From assembly GCA_937872515.1 (NCBI GenBank), contig CALMSX010000082.1:1-64000 (forward strand): 64,000 bases of DNA, in the 5' to 3' direction. The notes beneath the pieces are model-generated. The model ran no database searches. It saw nothing but the letters and a program-made list of their open reading frames with translations, and was not told the DNA's origin. The position numbers and the translations under genes were made by a program. Source of the DNA: an uncultured Bacteroidota bacterium (GTDB taxonomy: Bacteria > Bacteroidota > Bacteroidia > Chitinophagales > Saprospiraceae). The stretch's first letter is position 1. The number at the start of each line of letters is the position of its first letter. This document shows positions 42,903 through 52,800 of this stretch, piece after piece.

Positions 42903-43778
42903 TTGAAACGATTAATCACTCCGGGTACCATACCCACTAAAGACCTGCACCAATACATGATCGGGGCGGTCTCACCTCGCCCTATTGCTTTTGTAAGCAC
43001 AGTAGATGAAAATGGTAACGACAATCTGGCGCCATATAGTTTTTTTAATGCCTTTAGCTCAAACCCACCAATTGTGGTTTTTTCTTCCAATAGAAGGGTG
43101 TCCAACAATACTACCAAAGATACCCTCCACAACATCTACATCAACAAGGAGCTGGTTGTCAACATGGTGAATTACAACATTGTAAGGCAAATGTCCATTG
43201 CCAGCGCAGAGTATCCATCTCAGGTAGATGAGTTTACCAAAAGTGGCTTAACCAAGGCCAGCGCAAGTCAGGTGAAAGCCTCTCTAGTGGCAGAATCGCC
43301 GGTCAATATGGAGTGCCGTGTTAAAGAAATCATTGCCCTTGGCGATCAGGGTGGGGCAGGTCACCTCATTATATGTGATGTCCTGTGCATCCACATCGAT
43401 GAAAATGTGCTGGATGGTGACCGAATTGATCCCCATAAAATTGACCTGATGGGAAGAATGGGCCGAACTTATTACGTGAGGGCCAGTGGCGACGCCATCA
43501 GCTCTATCTACCAGCCCGTCACCGACCTCCCCGTTGGCTTTGATGCTCTGCCCGATTATATCAGTCACAACCACTTCCTTACGGGCAATGAAATCGCACA
43601 GATAGCAGGCCTCAACAAGCTACCGGAACGCGATCTTTGGCAGCCATTGCCATCTTCCATGTTGGAACTGGATGAAACTTCCTTCTGCGAAGTAGTAAAA
43701 CAATGGCTAAAAGAAAATAAAGTGGAGGATGCCTATGCAGGCATGGTACAATACTATGAGCTTAAAAAGCCGCAATGA
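42903..43778 (+). CDS. Flavin reductase-like (FMN-binding split barrel) protein
   Basis: A 291-residue flavoprotein of the DIM6/NTAB-type flavin reductase family. It shows MIGAVSPRPIAFVSTVDENGNDNLAPYSFFNAFSSNPPIVVFS (about 19-61), covering the FMN site, and NIVRQMSIASAEYPSQVDEF. Members act as FMN reductases, flavin-binding oxidoreductases or proteins of unknown substrate. The start codon is a TTG at 42903-42905, since no ATG is placed to preserve the conserved N-terminus (KRLITPGTIPTKDLHQY). It overlaps tsaB downstream by 4 nt. Confidence 0.82.
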   Translation: MKRLITPGTIPTKDLHQYMIGAVSPRPIAFVSTVDENGNDNLAPYSFFNAFSSNPPIVVFSSNRRVSNNTTKDTLHNIYINKELVVNMVNYNIVRQMSIASAEYPSQVDEFTKSGLTKASASQVKASLVAESPVNMECRVKEIIALGDQGGAGHLIICDVLCIHIDENVLDGDRIDPHKIDLMGRMGRTYYVRASGDAISSIYQPVTDLPVGFDALPDYISHNHFLTGNEIAQIAGLNKLPERDLWQPLPSSMLELDETSFCEVVKQWLKENKVEDAYAGMVQYYELKKPQ

Positions 43779-44440
43779 AACTTCTTTGTATAGAAGGAAG
43801 CACGGATGACTGGTCAGTAGCCATCATGGATGATGGTAGGGTAGTAGCTTCAGAAAACCACAGCGAAAGCAATACCATGGCATCCCAGTTGGCTGTAACC
43901 ATAAAAAACACGTTGGACCTGGCTCAGGTCGGTTTTCAAGACCTGGATGGCATTGCCATAGGGGCAGGTCCCGGCTCTTATACCGGACTAAGAATTGTGG
44001 CAAGTACTGCCAAAGGTCTGTGCCTCGGTGCAGATTTGCCCCTTTTAGCCGTGCCAAGCCTCAAAGCGCTCGCCATGGAAACCATGAAAAATGATGACCT
44101 TGATTTTTGTTTGGCCATGATTGATGCCAGGAGAAACGATGTTTTTTGTGCTTTATATGATAAAACGGGCCGGGAAGTCTGGCCAACACAGATACTTACC
44201 CTCCAAAACAATACCTGGCAATCGCTGCCGGCAGGCAAAATCGGGCTTTGCGGCAACGGTATTTTTAAATTATCTCCCTTTTCCTGGCCAGATATCTACT
44301 TAAAAGGGCCTGGTCAGTGCAGTGCATCCTACCTTTTTGAGCCTGCAAATCAGTTATTTAATAATAAAGCCTGGGAAAACCTGGCCGCTTTTTCACCTTT
44401 TTATCTTTTACCACCAAATATAACAAGTTCCAAAAAATAG
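43775..44440 (+). CDS. tsaB: tRNA N6-threonylcarbamoyladenosine synthesis protein TsaB
   Basis: TsaB is a scaffold in the TsaB-TsaD-TsaE complex that makes t6A37 on ANN-decoding tRNAs. The 221-residue product has an actin-like fold N-terminus (LLCIEGSTDDWSVAIMDDGR) and the family motif DGIAIGAGPGSYTGLRIVASTAKGL (about 58-82). The C-terminal half is poorly conserved, as usual for the family. Its ATG overlaps the flavin reductase stop. Confidence 0.9.
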   Translation: MKLLCIEGSTDDWSVAIMDDGRVVASENHSESNTMASQLAVTIKNTLDLAQVGFQDLDGIAIGAGPGSYTGLRIVASTAKGLCLGADLPLLAVPSLKALAMETMKNDDLDFCLAMIDARRNDVFCALYDKTGREVWPTQILTLQNNTWQSLPAGKIGLCGNGIFKLSPFSWPDIYLKGPGQCSASYLFEPANQLFNNKAWENLAAFSPFYLLPPNITSSKK

Positions 44441-44619
44441 GTGGTCTACGAACTTTTTTAAGTGAACTTTCGTTACTTACATATCAATAATACGCTAATA
44501 TAATTAACAAATTCTTCTTCCCCGATCACATTTTTACTCTTTCTCAAGGTACTTTCTGTTTTTTGGCACAGCTTTTGTTTTTAGGGAAAAGTATTCTGTG
44601 ATCTAATAAACAATCTTAA

Positions 44620-44958
44620 ATGAGAAATAAGAAAAACGAAACGGTAACTTTAAGGAAGGGGGACAAGGAAATCCAGCTCGACTATTCCGATTTAAGAAAA
44701 GCAGTACTGGTATTGCGTGCAGTCAATCATAAACTGCGTCAACGCGTAATCGACTTACTGGAAGATGGTGAAACATTGACAGTAACAGATATCTACATCA
44801 AATTGCGCTTGGAGCAATCAGTCGCTTCTCAACATCTGGCCATCTTGCGAAGAGCAGGGGTAGTTACAACAGAAAGACAAGGCAAGTTTATTTATTATTC
44901 AATTAATAAAAACAGGCTTGCTCAAATTGGAACGCTGGTTGAAGATCTCGCTGGTTAA
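44620..44958 (+). CDS. ArsR-family winged-helix regulator, copy 1
   Basis: A 112-residue DNA-binding protein of the ArsR/SmtB fold. The helix-turn-helix is at about 55-80 (VTDIYIKLRLEQSVASQHLAILRRAG), followed by the wing VVTTERQGKFIYYSIN. It contains no cysteine at all, so metal sensing through the classical alpha-3 site is not possible. The second regulator downstream is clearly paralogous. Target genes are unknown. The 179-nt gap before it (44441-44619) shows no obvious promoter. Confidence 0.82.
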   Translation: MRNKKNETVTLRKGDKEIQLDYSDLRKAVLVLRAVNHKLRQRVIDLLEDGETLTVTDIYIKLRLEQSVASQHLAILRRAGVVTTERQGKFIYYSINKNRLAQIGTLVEDLAG

Positions 44959-45138
44959 TCAGTCCATTCCTGTATTCCTTAATCCCAACATAGATCATTT
45001 GGTTGTATTTACACTAGTCTGATTATCAGTTTATTATAATAAGTTGAAAAAAAAGTATTAAAAATTTTTTTAATATATTTCTCAACTTATTATTTTTTTT
45101 TGATCTTTGCGTTAGGTCAAAAAAATAAGAAACTAATT

Positions 45139-45447
45139 ATGAGGGACACTAAAGTTGTTATAAACAGCCAAAAACTCGATTATTCATGTGAGCTCATGAG
45201 GGCTCTTGCTCATCCCCTGAGATTAAAAATTTTGTCATTCATTGATACCAATAGCGAAATCAATGTAAATCAAATTTATAACGCCCTTGAGCTGGAGCAG
45301 TCCCTAACCTCACAACACCTCAAAGTACTCAAACTCGCAGGAGTAGTTAGTGTTGAAAAATCAGGAAAGTTTATGAAATACAGCATCAATTATGAGGTGC
45401 TGGACAAAGCACAGAAAGGGGTAAACAGGTTTATCGCTTCTATTTAA
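45139..45447 (+). CDS. ArsR-family winged-helix regulator, copy 2
   Basis: A 102-residue paralogue of the preceding regulator, with the recognition region LTSQHLKVLKLAGVVSVEKSGKFMKYSIN and an LAHPLRLKIL helix typical of ArsR. The start at ATG 45139 is chosen. An in-frame TTG at 45100 lies within promoter-like sequence (TTGATCTTTGC) and is rejected. The only cysteine is Cys 17, outside the DNA-binding helices, so metal sensing of the ArsR kind is unlikely. Well-conserved tandem ArsR pairs suggest heterodimer or hierarchical control. Confidence 0.82.
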   Translation: MRDTKVVINSQKLDYSCELMRALAHPLRLKILSFIDTNSEINVNQIYNALELEQSLTSQHLKVLKLAGVVSVEKSGKFMKYSINYEVLDKAQKGVNRFIASI

Positions 45448-45467
45448 AAAGAATACTACACTTACAG

Positions 45468-45505
45468 CAGCTGTAATCCACATTATGGCTGTTTTTTTAT
45501 TTTTA
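45468..45505 (+). terminator. Intrinsic terminator after the ArsR pair
   Basis: The hairpin is CAGC-TG-TAAT / ATTA-TG-GCTG (45468-45491): two 4-bp stems separated by a TG/TG mismatch, with a CCAC loop. TTTTTTTATTTTT follows. It sits before the convergent era gene. Confidence 0.55.
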
Positions 45506-45548
45506 ACATCTTTACAGCCAGGCCCTTAGATCAAATTTGAACATTGGT

Positions 45549-46448
45549 TTAATGGTAGCCGAAGCTCCTTAAATTCTGGTCCGTATTTCGCCAGTTTTCT
45601 TTCACCTGTACATATATTTCCAGGTGTACTTTCTCATCAAAAAAGGTTTCGATTTCCATCCTGGCCTGCGTGCCTAATTTTTTAATTGAACTCCCTTTTT
45701 CCCCAATAATAATAGACTTTTGGGTTTTGCGATCCACAAAAATGGTAGCCATAATGTGTATGATGGGTCCCGATCTGGACTCCATATGTTTAAAAGTTTC
45801 AACCACCACTTCACATGAATAGGGCACTTCTTGTTTATACAATGACAAAATATGCCCTCTGATGATTTCACTCACAAAAAATCGCTCGGGCTTGTCGGTC
45901 CACTGATCTTTGGGGTAATAGACCGGACCCTCTGGCAACTGATCAACAATTGCGGCCAATAAATTATCGGTTCCCCTTGCTTCCTTAGCGGAAATCAAAA
46001 AGGTATCGGTAAATCCTATCTTTTCATTCCAATCCTTTGCCAGTTCGGTCGCCTTTTCTCCTGAATCCAGGTCTATTTTATTGATAATCAAAAATTTAGG
46101 AGTATCAAGAGACTTCAAAACATGAAGTAACTTTTCGGCTTCTTCAAATTTATCATACAAATCAGTCACAAACAAAATGACATCAGCATCTTCAAAACTT
46201 GAAAATGCATAATCATTCATCTTTTTCTGCAATTCATAGGATGGACGATCAATCATACCGGGGCTATCAGAAAGTACAATTTGGTAGTGCTCATCACTCA
46301 AGATTCCCAATATTCTGTGCCTCGTGGTCTGAGGCTTTGAATTGACTACAGAGAGACGGTCTTTCATCAACAAATTGCACAAGGTAGATTTACCCACATT
46401 GGCGTGACCAATGACATTTACAAAGCCTGAGCGGTGTCCTTCTACCAT
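45549..46448 (-). CDS. era: GTPase Era
   Basis: Era binds 16S rRNA and helps to mature the 30S subunit. The 299-residue protein has G1 GHANVGKST (14-22), slightly different from the usual G(R/N)PNVGKS. G3 is DSPG, where most Era have DTPG; G4 is NKID and G5 SAKEA. It has a C-terminal KH domain containing GEKGSSIKKLGTQARMEIE (about 247-265). It begins an era-psd-cdsA cluster on the minus strand, overlapping psd by 7 nt. Confidence 0.92.
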   Translation of the reverse strand: MVEGHRSGFVNVIGHANVGKSTLCNLLMKDRLSVVNSKPQTTRHRILGILSDEHYQIVLSDSPGMIDRPSYELQKKMNDYAFSSFEDADVILFVTDLYDKFEEAEKLLHVLKSLDTPKFLIINKIDLDSGEKATELAKDWNEKIGFTDTFLISAKEARGTDNLLAAIVDQLPEGPVYYPKDQWTDKPERFFVSEIIRGHILSLYKQEVPYSCEVVVETFKHMESRSGPIIHIMATIFVDRKTQKSIIIGEKGSSIKKLGTQARMEIETFFDEKVHLEIYVQVKENWRNTDQNLRSFGYH

Positions 46449-47086
46449 TTGGCTATGACTGTTCTGTTACCTTCTACCTTATCACCAATGGCCACCATTA
46501 TTTCAGCATCCAGGGGAAGGTAGATGTCTACCCTTGACCCAAATTTAATAAAGCCCATTTCGGTACCCTGTTCTACTTTTTCTCCTTTGGTGGCATAACA
46601 GACGATCCTTTTGGCCAAAGCGCCTGCTATTTGTCTTAAAACGATGGTGCCGTGAGTTGTGCTATAAGCCACCGTAGTTCTTTCGTTTTCTGTGGATGCC
46701 TTGGGATCCCAGGCAGGTAAAAACTTGCCCTCATGGTGTTCACTGTGCAAAATGGTACCATTGATGGGGTGCCTGTTGACGTGCACATTTAATGGTGACA
46801 TAAAAATACTCACCATCCTGGCTTCTTTGCCCAGGTATCCTGACTCAACTGTATTTTCATTCACAACAATTTTTCCATCTGCAGGTGCATACAATATATC
46901 ATCACTTTTTTGTGGAATAATTCTGCGTGGATTTCTGAAAAAAGAGAGTAAAAATACATACAGTCCACCTGCAAGGATCAACATTGCATCTGACAGAAAA
47001 GGTACAGTCATCCGCACCACAATGCACAACAGGGTCAAAGCAATGAATGAAATGATCAATGTAGGATATCCTTCTTTGTGTATCAT
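46442..47086 (-). CDS. psd: Phosphatidylserine decarboxylase proenzyme
   Basis: This enzyme decarboxylates phosphatidylserine to phosphatidylethanolamine. At 214 residues it belongs to the short archaeal/Bacteroidota type, with two N-terminal membrane helices. The self-cleavage site is FGS near residues 182-184 (MGFIKFGSRVD), where the serine becomes the pyruvoyl group. VHVNRHPINGTI (about 99-110) carries the conserved histidine. It lies between cdsA and era with overlaps on both sides, linking phospholipid genes. Confidence 0.93.
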   Translation of the reverse strand: MIHKEGYPTLIISFIALTLLCIVVRMTVPFLSDAMLILAGGLYVFLLSFFRNPRRIIPQKSDDILYAPADGKIVVNENTVESGYLGKEARMVSIFMSPLNVHVNRHPINGTILHSEHHEGKFLPAWDPKASTENERTTVAYSTTHGTIVLRQIAGALAKRIVCYATKGEKVEQGTEMGFIKFGSRVDIYLPLDAEIMVAIGDKVEGNRTVIAKW

Positions 47087-47892
47087 AAAGTCATGTTTTT
47101 AAATAGTAATAAGGCGCAAAGGTAAGGTATCACCATGATGAGACTGTCAAATCGATCCAAAAATCCTCCATGACCAGGTAAAAATGTGCCGGAATCTTTC
47201 ACTCCAAAGGTTCTTTTGATGGATGATTCAAACAAATCACCCAGGGTACCTACGATCCACACAATCAAGGCGGTAAGCATCCAGAAACCCAGGTCTTTAT
47301 CGTTTTCTAAAGTATAAATAACAAATCCTCCGGCCATTGTAAAAAGTCCTGCCCCTAAAAAGCCCTCCCAGGTTTTTTTTGGCGAATGTTTTTCAAACAA
47401 TTTTGTCTTTCCCAGTTTTCGGCCAATGAGATAGGCTCCACTATCGCTGATCCATATCAGCACCAAAGCCCATGGCCAATAATGGATGTTCCACACTTCT
47501 TGGCTACTGCAGATTACCGGCAAAAGCATGGAAATGCCGGGATAGATAAGGGCCAACAACCAGCCCAAAGAGGCATGGGGAAGAAAAGGAGGCGTATAAA
47601 GAGAAATCAGAAACAAAGTATAGGCTACCAAAGCCACTGAGATCAAGGTACCTGAAATCGGGAAACCGCTGGGCTCAATGAAAATAATCAGTGCCATTAA
47701 TAGCCCCAGCAAAAGACTCAAGTTATGTTTCATTCCTTGCTGTCCTGCCATTTTAAGGTACTCATAGATGCCTCCGATTAAAACAGTAGCTGTAAGAATT
47801 TTGATACCCCATTTGCCGGATAACAGCAAAGAGATCACTACGATACCAAAAATTACCGCCGTTTTTAACCTTGTTTTAAGCACTTCCTCCAT
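47083..47892 (-). CDS. cdsA: Phosphatidate cytidylyltransferase
   Basis: CdsA makes CDP-diacylglycerol from phosphatidate and CTP, feeding phospholipid synthesis including the substrate of Psd. It is 269 residues with about eight membrane helices. The signature is WISDSGAYLIGRKLGKTKLFEKHSPKKTWEG (about 147-177) and SSIKRTFGVKDSGTFLPGHGGFLDRFDS (about 222-249). It overlaps psd by 4 nt. Confidence 0.94.
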   Translation of the reverse strand: MEEVLKTRLKTAVIFGIVVISLLLSGKWGIKILTATVLIGGIYEYLKMAGQQGMKHNLSLLLGLLMALIIFIEPSGFPISGTLISVALVAYTLFLISLYTPPFLPHASLGWLLALIYPGISMLLPVICSSQEVWNIHYWPWALVLIWISDSGAYLIGRKLGKTKLFEKHSPKKTWEGFLGAGLFTMAGGFVIYTLENDKDLGFWMLTALIVWIVGTLGDLFESSIKRTFGVKDSGTFLPGHGGFLDRFDSLIMVIPYLCALLLFKNMTL

Positions 47893-47899
47893 TGGGATT

Positions 47900-48775
47900 T
47901 CATTTTTTTAAGTGATTAAAATACCAATAAATCAAAGGTAGGGTCAAAAGTACAATCAGTTGCTGATTGGCCTCAAAACTCATTTCTGTACTCTGAGCCT
48001 CAATACTTTCAGGCCTTAAATAAGCTAAAATCACATGAAATGAGTTGTTTAAAATATGGATACCAATGCTATACCATAAATTGCCGGTATAAAAATAAGT
48101 GGCTGCCAGTACCAGACCAATTATCATCTTGGGAAAAAAACCGACAAATTGTAAATGAAAGGCGGCAAAAATGAAGGCGCTGAGAAAAACAACATAAGTC
48201 ATTTTTTTGATGTGTAGTTGCAGTTGTGCCTGTAAAATCCCGCGAAACAGCATTTCTTCTCCAAATCCGGGTATGATGGCAATAATCAGCAGATTGGCCA
48301 TTAGCTGTAGGGGAGAATCCATTTTAATTAATCCTTCAAGGGCCTGAAAACTGGATTCATCCATAGCAGACATCCACTCGGGTAAAGGAATTTTTCCAGC
48401 CCAGAACCCTAATAAGCCAGCCAATGGATAACACAAAAGTAAAAGCAGAAACCATCGCATTAATACCTTGGGATCAAATTTGGAGGTAGGGGAGGAGGTT
48501 GTTTCAAAGGGACCTCGTTTCAAAATTTTGCCAATGAGTAAGCTGCTCAAAACAAAGCCAATCAGGTGGCTGATTCCAAAGGCAGCTCTAACCAATTGAA
48601 TATGATCTTTATTTTCTAACAATTGATAAAGTGAAGTTGAATCCTCGATGGACAAACCATTTAAATAGAAAACAGCGTGCATTGCCCCTGATCCCATTAG
48701 CAGACAGAGGAAAAAAAACAACACTGCCAGTACATACCGGGATCTCAATGTAGTAAAGCCCTGATTCAATTGCAT
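47900..48775 (-). CDS. CPBP-family intramembrane metalloprotease-like protein
   Basis: A 291-residue membrane protein of the CPBP (Rce1-like) family. The metal-binding motif EExxxR is in PGFGEEMLFRGILQAQL, and the second histidine motif is AFHLQFVGFFPKMIIGL, followed by LWYSIGIHILNN. CPBP proteins are implicated in protease, immunity or transport functions, but the substrate is unknown here. A perfect -7 box (TACCTTTG) lies only 4 nt before the ATG, so the transcript may be leaderless. It is likely co-transcribed with cdsA-psd-era. Confidence 0.83.
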   Translation of the reverse strand: MQLNQGFTTLRSRYVLAVLFFFLCLLMGSGAMHAVFYLNGLSIEDSTSLYQLLENKDHIQLVRAAFGISHLIGFVLSSLLIGKILKRGPFETTSSPTSKFDPKVLMRWFLLLLLCYPLAGLLGFWAGKIPLPEWMSAMDESSFQALEGLIKMDSPLQLMANLLIIAIIPGFGEEMLFRGILQAQLQLHIKKMTYVVFLSAFIFAAFHLQFVGFFPKMIIGLVLAATYFYTGNLWYSIGIHILNNSFHVILAYLRPESIEAQSTEMSFEANQQLIVLLTLPLIYWYFNHLKK

Positions 48776-48779
48776 TGGG

Positions 48780-48787
48780 CAAAGGTA
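48780..48787 (-). promoter_or_regulatory. -7 box of the CPBP gene
   Basis: Minus-strand TACCTTTG, a perfect TAnnTTTG match, ends 4 nt before the ATG at 48775. No -33 TTG is seen at standard spacing. Confidence 0.35.
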
Positions 48788-48894
48788 AAAAGAACTTTCA
48801 CTCTTTACTCATCGAATAATAAGCAGCGAAATTCCTAATTTTACCTTCGGATTCAATTCATTTTGTATTTTCTACTTCATTAATTTTTTTTAAA

Positions 48895-49611
48895 ATGCAA
48901 ACAAGGCTTAGTGTAAACTTAAATAAAGTGGCCCTTATTCGCAACTCTCGCGGAGGCAACAATCCCGATTTAATCAAAGTAGCCACAGACTGTGAAGCAT
49001 TTGGAGCTGAAGGAATTACCATCCACCCTCGGCCTGATCAAAGACATGCCAGATATTCAGATATTCAGGCTTTGAAGGCGGTTGTAAAAACAGAATTAAA
49101 TGTAGAAGGTTATCCAACGCCGGAATTGTTGGACCTGGTGTTGGAACTTCGGCCTCATCAGTTTACCATGGTGCCGGATCCACCAGGGGTATTAACGAGT
49201 AGCGAGGGCTGGGCCATAAAGGAGCATGCATCATTTTTAAAGGATATTATCGATGCCTGTCGTGAAAAAGGGATTCGAACCAGCTTGTTCATCGAGCCTT
49301 CAGCTGCAAGGGCGGAAGAAGCAGCTTTGGTGGGTGTTGACAGAATTGAAATGTATACAGGACATTATGCCCACAATTTTATTGAAAATAGAAGCAAGGC
49401 GATCCAACCCTATATCGAAACAGCGAAAGCCAGCCTTACTGCGGGCTTGTCAATCAACGCAGGGCACGACCTGAATCTGGATAATCTCTCGTACTTTAAG
49501 GCCGGGATTTCCGATTTGGCTGAGGTCTCAATTGGCCATGCCTTAATTTGTGATGCCTTGTATTTTGGGCTAAAAAATACCATTCAGATGTATCTTAATC
49601 TGCTCAGGTAA
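48895..49611 (+). CDS. pdxJ: Pyridoxine 5'-phosphate synthase
   Basis: PdxJ condenses 1-deoxyxylulose 5-phosphate with 3-amino-2-oxopropyl phosphate to pyridoxine 5'-phosphate in the DXP-dependent vitamin B6 pathway. The 238-residue TIM barrel opens with LSVNLNKVALIRNSRGGNNPD. The catalytic His region is AEGITIHPRPDQRHAR (about 39-54), followed by LVPDPPG-like TMVPDPPGVLTSS and LSINAGHDLNLDNL (about 184-197). It is preceded by a near-match box TACCTTCG (48842-48849). Confidence 0.94.
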   Translation: MQTRLSVNLNKVALIRNSRGGNNPDLIKVATDCEAFGAEGITIHPRPDQRHARYSDIQALKAVVKTELNVEGYPTPELLDLVLELRPHQFTMVPDPPGVLTSSEGWAIKEHASFLKDIIDACREKGIRTSLFIEPSAARAEEAALVGVDRIEMYTGHYAHNFIENRSKAIQPYIETAKASLTAGLSINAGHDLNLDNLSYFKAGISDLAEVSIGHALICDALYFGLKNTIQMYLNLLR

Positions 49612-49896
49612 AATTCTTAAAAAATGTTAATTGGCGACAAGCGTTAGTTGTCCGTATTAAATTTTATTTAACTTACTGTTAATTTCCTTTAACCAAATAA
49701 TATTTGGTCTTCTGCCTTAATTTTATTGTTCGTGTATTGAAAACTAACGATTTAAGTAATTTTAGGGGTATTTTGCATAAATATGTGAAATTGTTTTACT
49801 TTGCAGGCAGCGGATTGTCTTAACATTCTGTTAATATTTTAACTTATTAGACTTTCAAGAAACTCAAATTTTTTAATTAACTAAATCAATGTTAGT
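49612..49896. other. Intergenic leader before the SusC operon
   Basis: This 285-nt AT-rich gap holds no gene. It contains the probable SusC promoter and a leader of about 90 nt with no obvious hairpin or riboswitch. Confidence 0.6.
49773..49803 (+). promoter_or_regulatory. Candidate promoter of the SusC/SusD operon
   Basis: TTG (49773-49775), 20-nt spacer and TTACTTTG (49796-49803). It differs from TAnnTTTG at one position. It lies about 93 nt upstream of the SusC ATG. Confidence 0.45.
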
Positions 49897-52800
49897 ATGA
49901 AGAAACTCTCACTACTTTTGTTTGTACTACTTGGCTTTGCTGCAGCAGGGTTGGCTCAAAAAACCGTCAAGGGATCTGTCAAGGATTCTAGAGGGGAGCC
50001 ACTAATTGGAGCTAATGTCATAGTACAGGGGTCTGATGTCGGAACTGTGACCGATATAGACGGAATGTTTTCAATTGTTGTACCACCAGGATTAAAAAAA
50101 TTGGTTGTAAGCTACATCGGCTTTAATGAACAAGAATTGGATGTTACCGATCAAATTCAATTTGATGTTACATTAACCGAAGGCCAGTTACTGGATGAAG
50201 TTGTTGTAACCGCCATGGGTCTTGAGAGAAATTCAAGGAACGTGGTTTATGCCAACCAGACTGTATCTGGGGAAGAACTCCTATCCTCCCCAAACAAGAA
50301 TACACTTGAAGCTCTGAGGGGAAAAACGGCAGGTGTAAGATTAACAACAGGTTCCGGCTCAGTAGGTGCATCTACCCGTATTGTTTTGAGAGGCGAAGGC
50401 TCATTAACAGGAAATAACAATGCACTCATTGTTGTAGATGGTATTCCGATCGATAATGAATCTACTTCCGGTGGAGAGGGAACTTCAACCAGTGGTTATG
50501 CTGATTATGGCAACAGGTTCAACGACATTAATCCAGATGATATTGAGTCAGTTACCATTTTAAAAGGCCCATCTGCTACTTCATTGTATGGTTCACGGGG
50601 AGCTTCAGGTGTTGTATTAATTAAAACAAAAAATGGAGGAAGTAACAAAGGCTCTAATATGAAAATTGGTGTTAATTCATCCTATTCAACAGAAGAAGCA
50701 ATCGTTGTATTAAAACGTCAGGATAAATTCGGGCAGGGATACGACAGCGCCCATTTGGATTCTGGAGAAAACTGGTCATGGGGACCCGCATTGGATGGTG
50801 TAGTTAGGCCATGGACCTCACCTATTGATACGGATGGTGATGGTGCTCTGGAGGCTTTAACTAGACCTTATAGTGCAGTACCTAATCAACTTCAGGAGTT
50901 TTTTAACAGAGGCAACACTCTTTCCAATAGTTTATCCATTTCGGGTTCAACGAAAGGATTTACTTATTATGGATCATATTCCAATTTGAAACAAAATGGT
51001 ATCTTGGATAATACCTATTATAAAAGAAATACTTTGACTTTTAGTGCTAGTGCTGAATTGAGTAGCAGATTGAAATCTGATTTTAAAATTTCATATGCCA
51101 ACACAAATCAAAACACTGCTCAAGAAGGTTCCAGGGCATTTGAAGGCAATAATGCCTATGCGATGGCTATCCAATCACCCGTGAATATTCCTCTTAGTGA
51201 ATTGAGAGATTACAACAATCCATTTCATGATATCAATGGATACTGGGGTTCTTATAACTCAGTAAATCCTTACTATATTTTGAATGAATATGGCAATGGT
51301 GGTAAAATAAATAACTTGTTGGGCAACGCATCACTTACTTATAAATTGACAGATGAATTGAGTGTTGTAGGTAGGTTTGGTACCAACCTGGTAACAACCA
51401 ACGTTGATACCTGGACCCCAAGATTTACCCCGGCAACCCAGTTAATTTGGGGAGATGATTTGAGTTTGACATCCAGAAATACAAAACACTCTTCCTTGGG
51501 AGATTATACCAATTTCTTTAAACAGAATATCAATTTGGATATGACCTTCCTGGCCAACTACTCAAAAGCACTTAACAGTGATTGGACGCTTGATATATCC
51601 GGGGGATACAACTGGTTCCAAAGAGAATCAAAATCATTGACAGGTGAAACGGTAGGAGGATTGGTTGTTTCAGGATGGTATAATTTGAATAACAGTGCAC
51701 AGTCATCTAGGTCTTCACAATTCAATACACTTTACAGATTATACGGTGCTCTTGGAAATGCCAGGATTGGTTATAAAAATTATGCATTTTTGGAATATTC
51801 AGCAAGAAATGACTGGTCATCCACATTACCTGCTGAAAACAATTCATTCTTCTATAATGCCATAGGTGGTTCTGTTGTAGTATCAGATATGTTTGAGATC
51901 AAAAATGATTTTCTTAATTATATGAAGATAAGAGCCAATTATGGTACTTCAGGAAAAGATGCAGGGCTTTATTTGTTGAAATCTACCTTTGTGGGTAATC
52001 CTACGATACAGGCGCTAGGCGATTACTCAATCTTCTTTCCTTTAAATGGTCAGCCAGGATTTACGACTGGAAATAGAATTGGAAATCCCAACCTAAGGCC
52101 AGAATTGACCTCAACCATTGAATTTGGAGCCGATATAGGTTTGTTAAAAGATAGAGTTGGCCTTGAATATACCTATTACAACTCCAACCACTCAGATCAG
52201 ATTGTAGAAATCAGTTTACCATCATCAACAGGTTTCACAAGAACCGTTGCAAATATTGGTAGAATGACCAACGTAGGTCATGAAATCACCCTGACATTAA
52301 AACCAATTTATGGTATGGTTAAAGGATTGAATTGGGAGTTGTTTGGTACCTACTCAAAAAATACCAATAAAGTGGTTAAGATAACCGATGAAATCAATGA
52401 ATTAGTAGTTGGGGGTCCTTACACCACAGGGGTATCAATTGTGGCAAGGGAAGGTCTACCATTTGGAACTTTTAAGGGACTAGCTCCAAAAACCAATGAT
52501 GCCGGTCAGGTTATTGTTGATCCTAATACTGGATTTCCTCTTTATACTGATGAAGAAGTTTATCTTGGGTCTTACCAGCCAGATTTCCTTGCAAGTTTAG
52601 GTACCAATCTTAGCTACAAAGGATTGTCATTTAATATACTTTTTGACATCAAACAAGGAGGTAAATTCCTTTCTCAAACTAAGTTTTTCACAGAATTTAA
52701 CGGAACAGCTCAAAATACAATTGAACACAATCGCGAAGAGTATGTCTTCCCCAACTCTGTAATCGATAATGGAGATGGAACTTTTACACAAAATGATATC

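Noticed and set aside
45100-45138. An upstream TTG start extending the second ArsR regulator by 13 codons
   Set aside because: It lies within promoter-like sequence (TTGATCTTTGC), and the ATG at 45139 gives a normal ArsR N-terminus.
49266-49290. A T-arm-like GGATTCGAAC that resembles the 3' half of a tRNA on the minus strand
   Set aside because: It lies inside the well-supported pdxJ coding sequence and no acceptor stem, D-arm or anticodon arm can be built around it.
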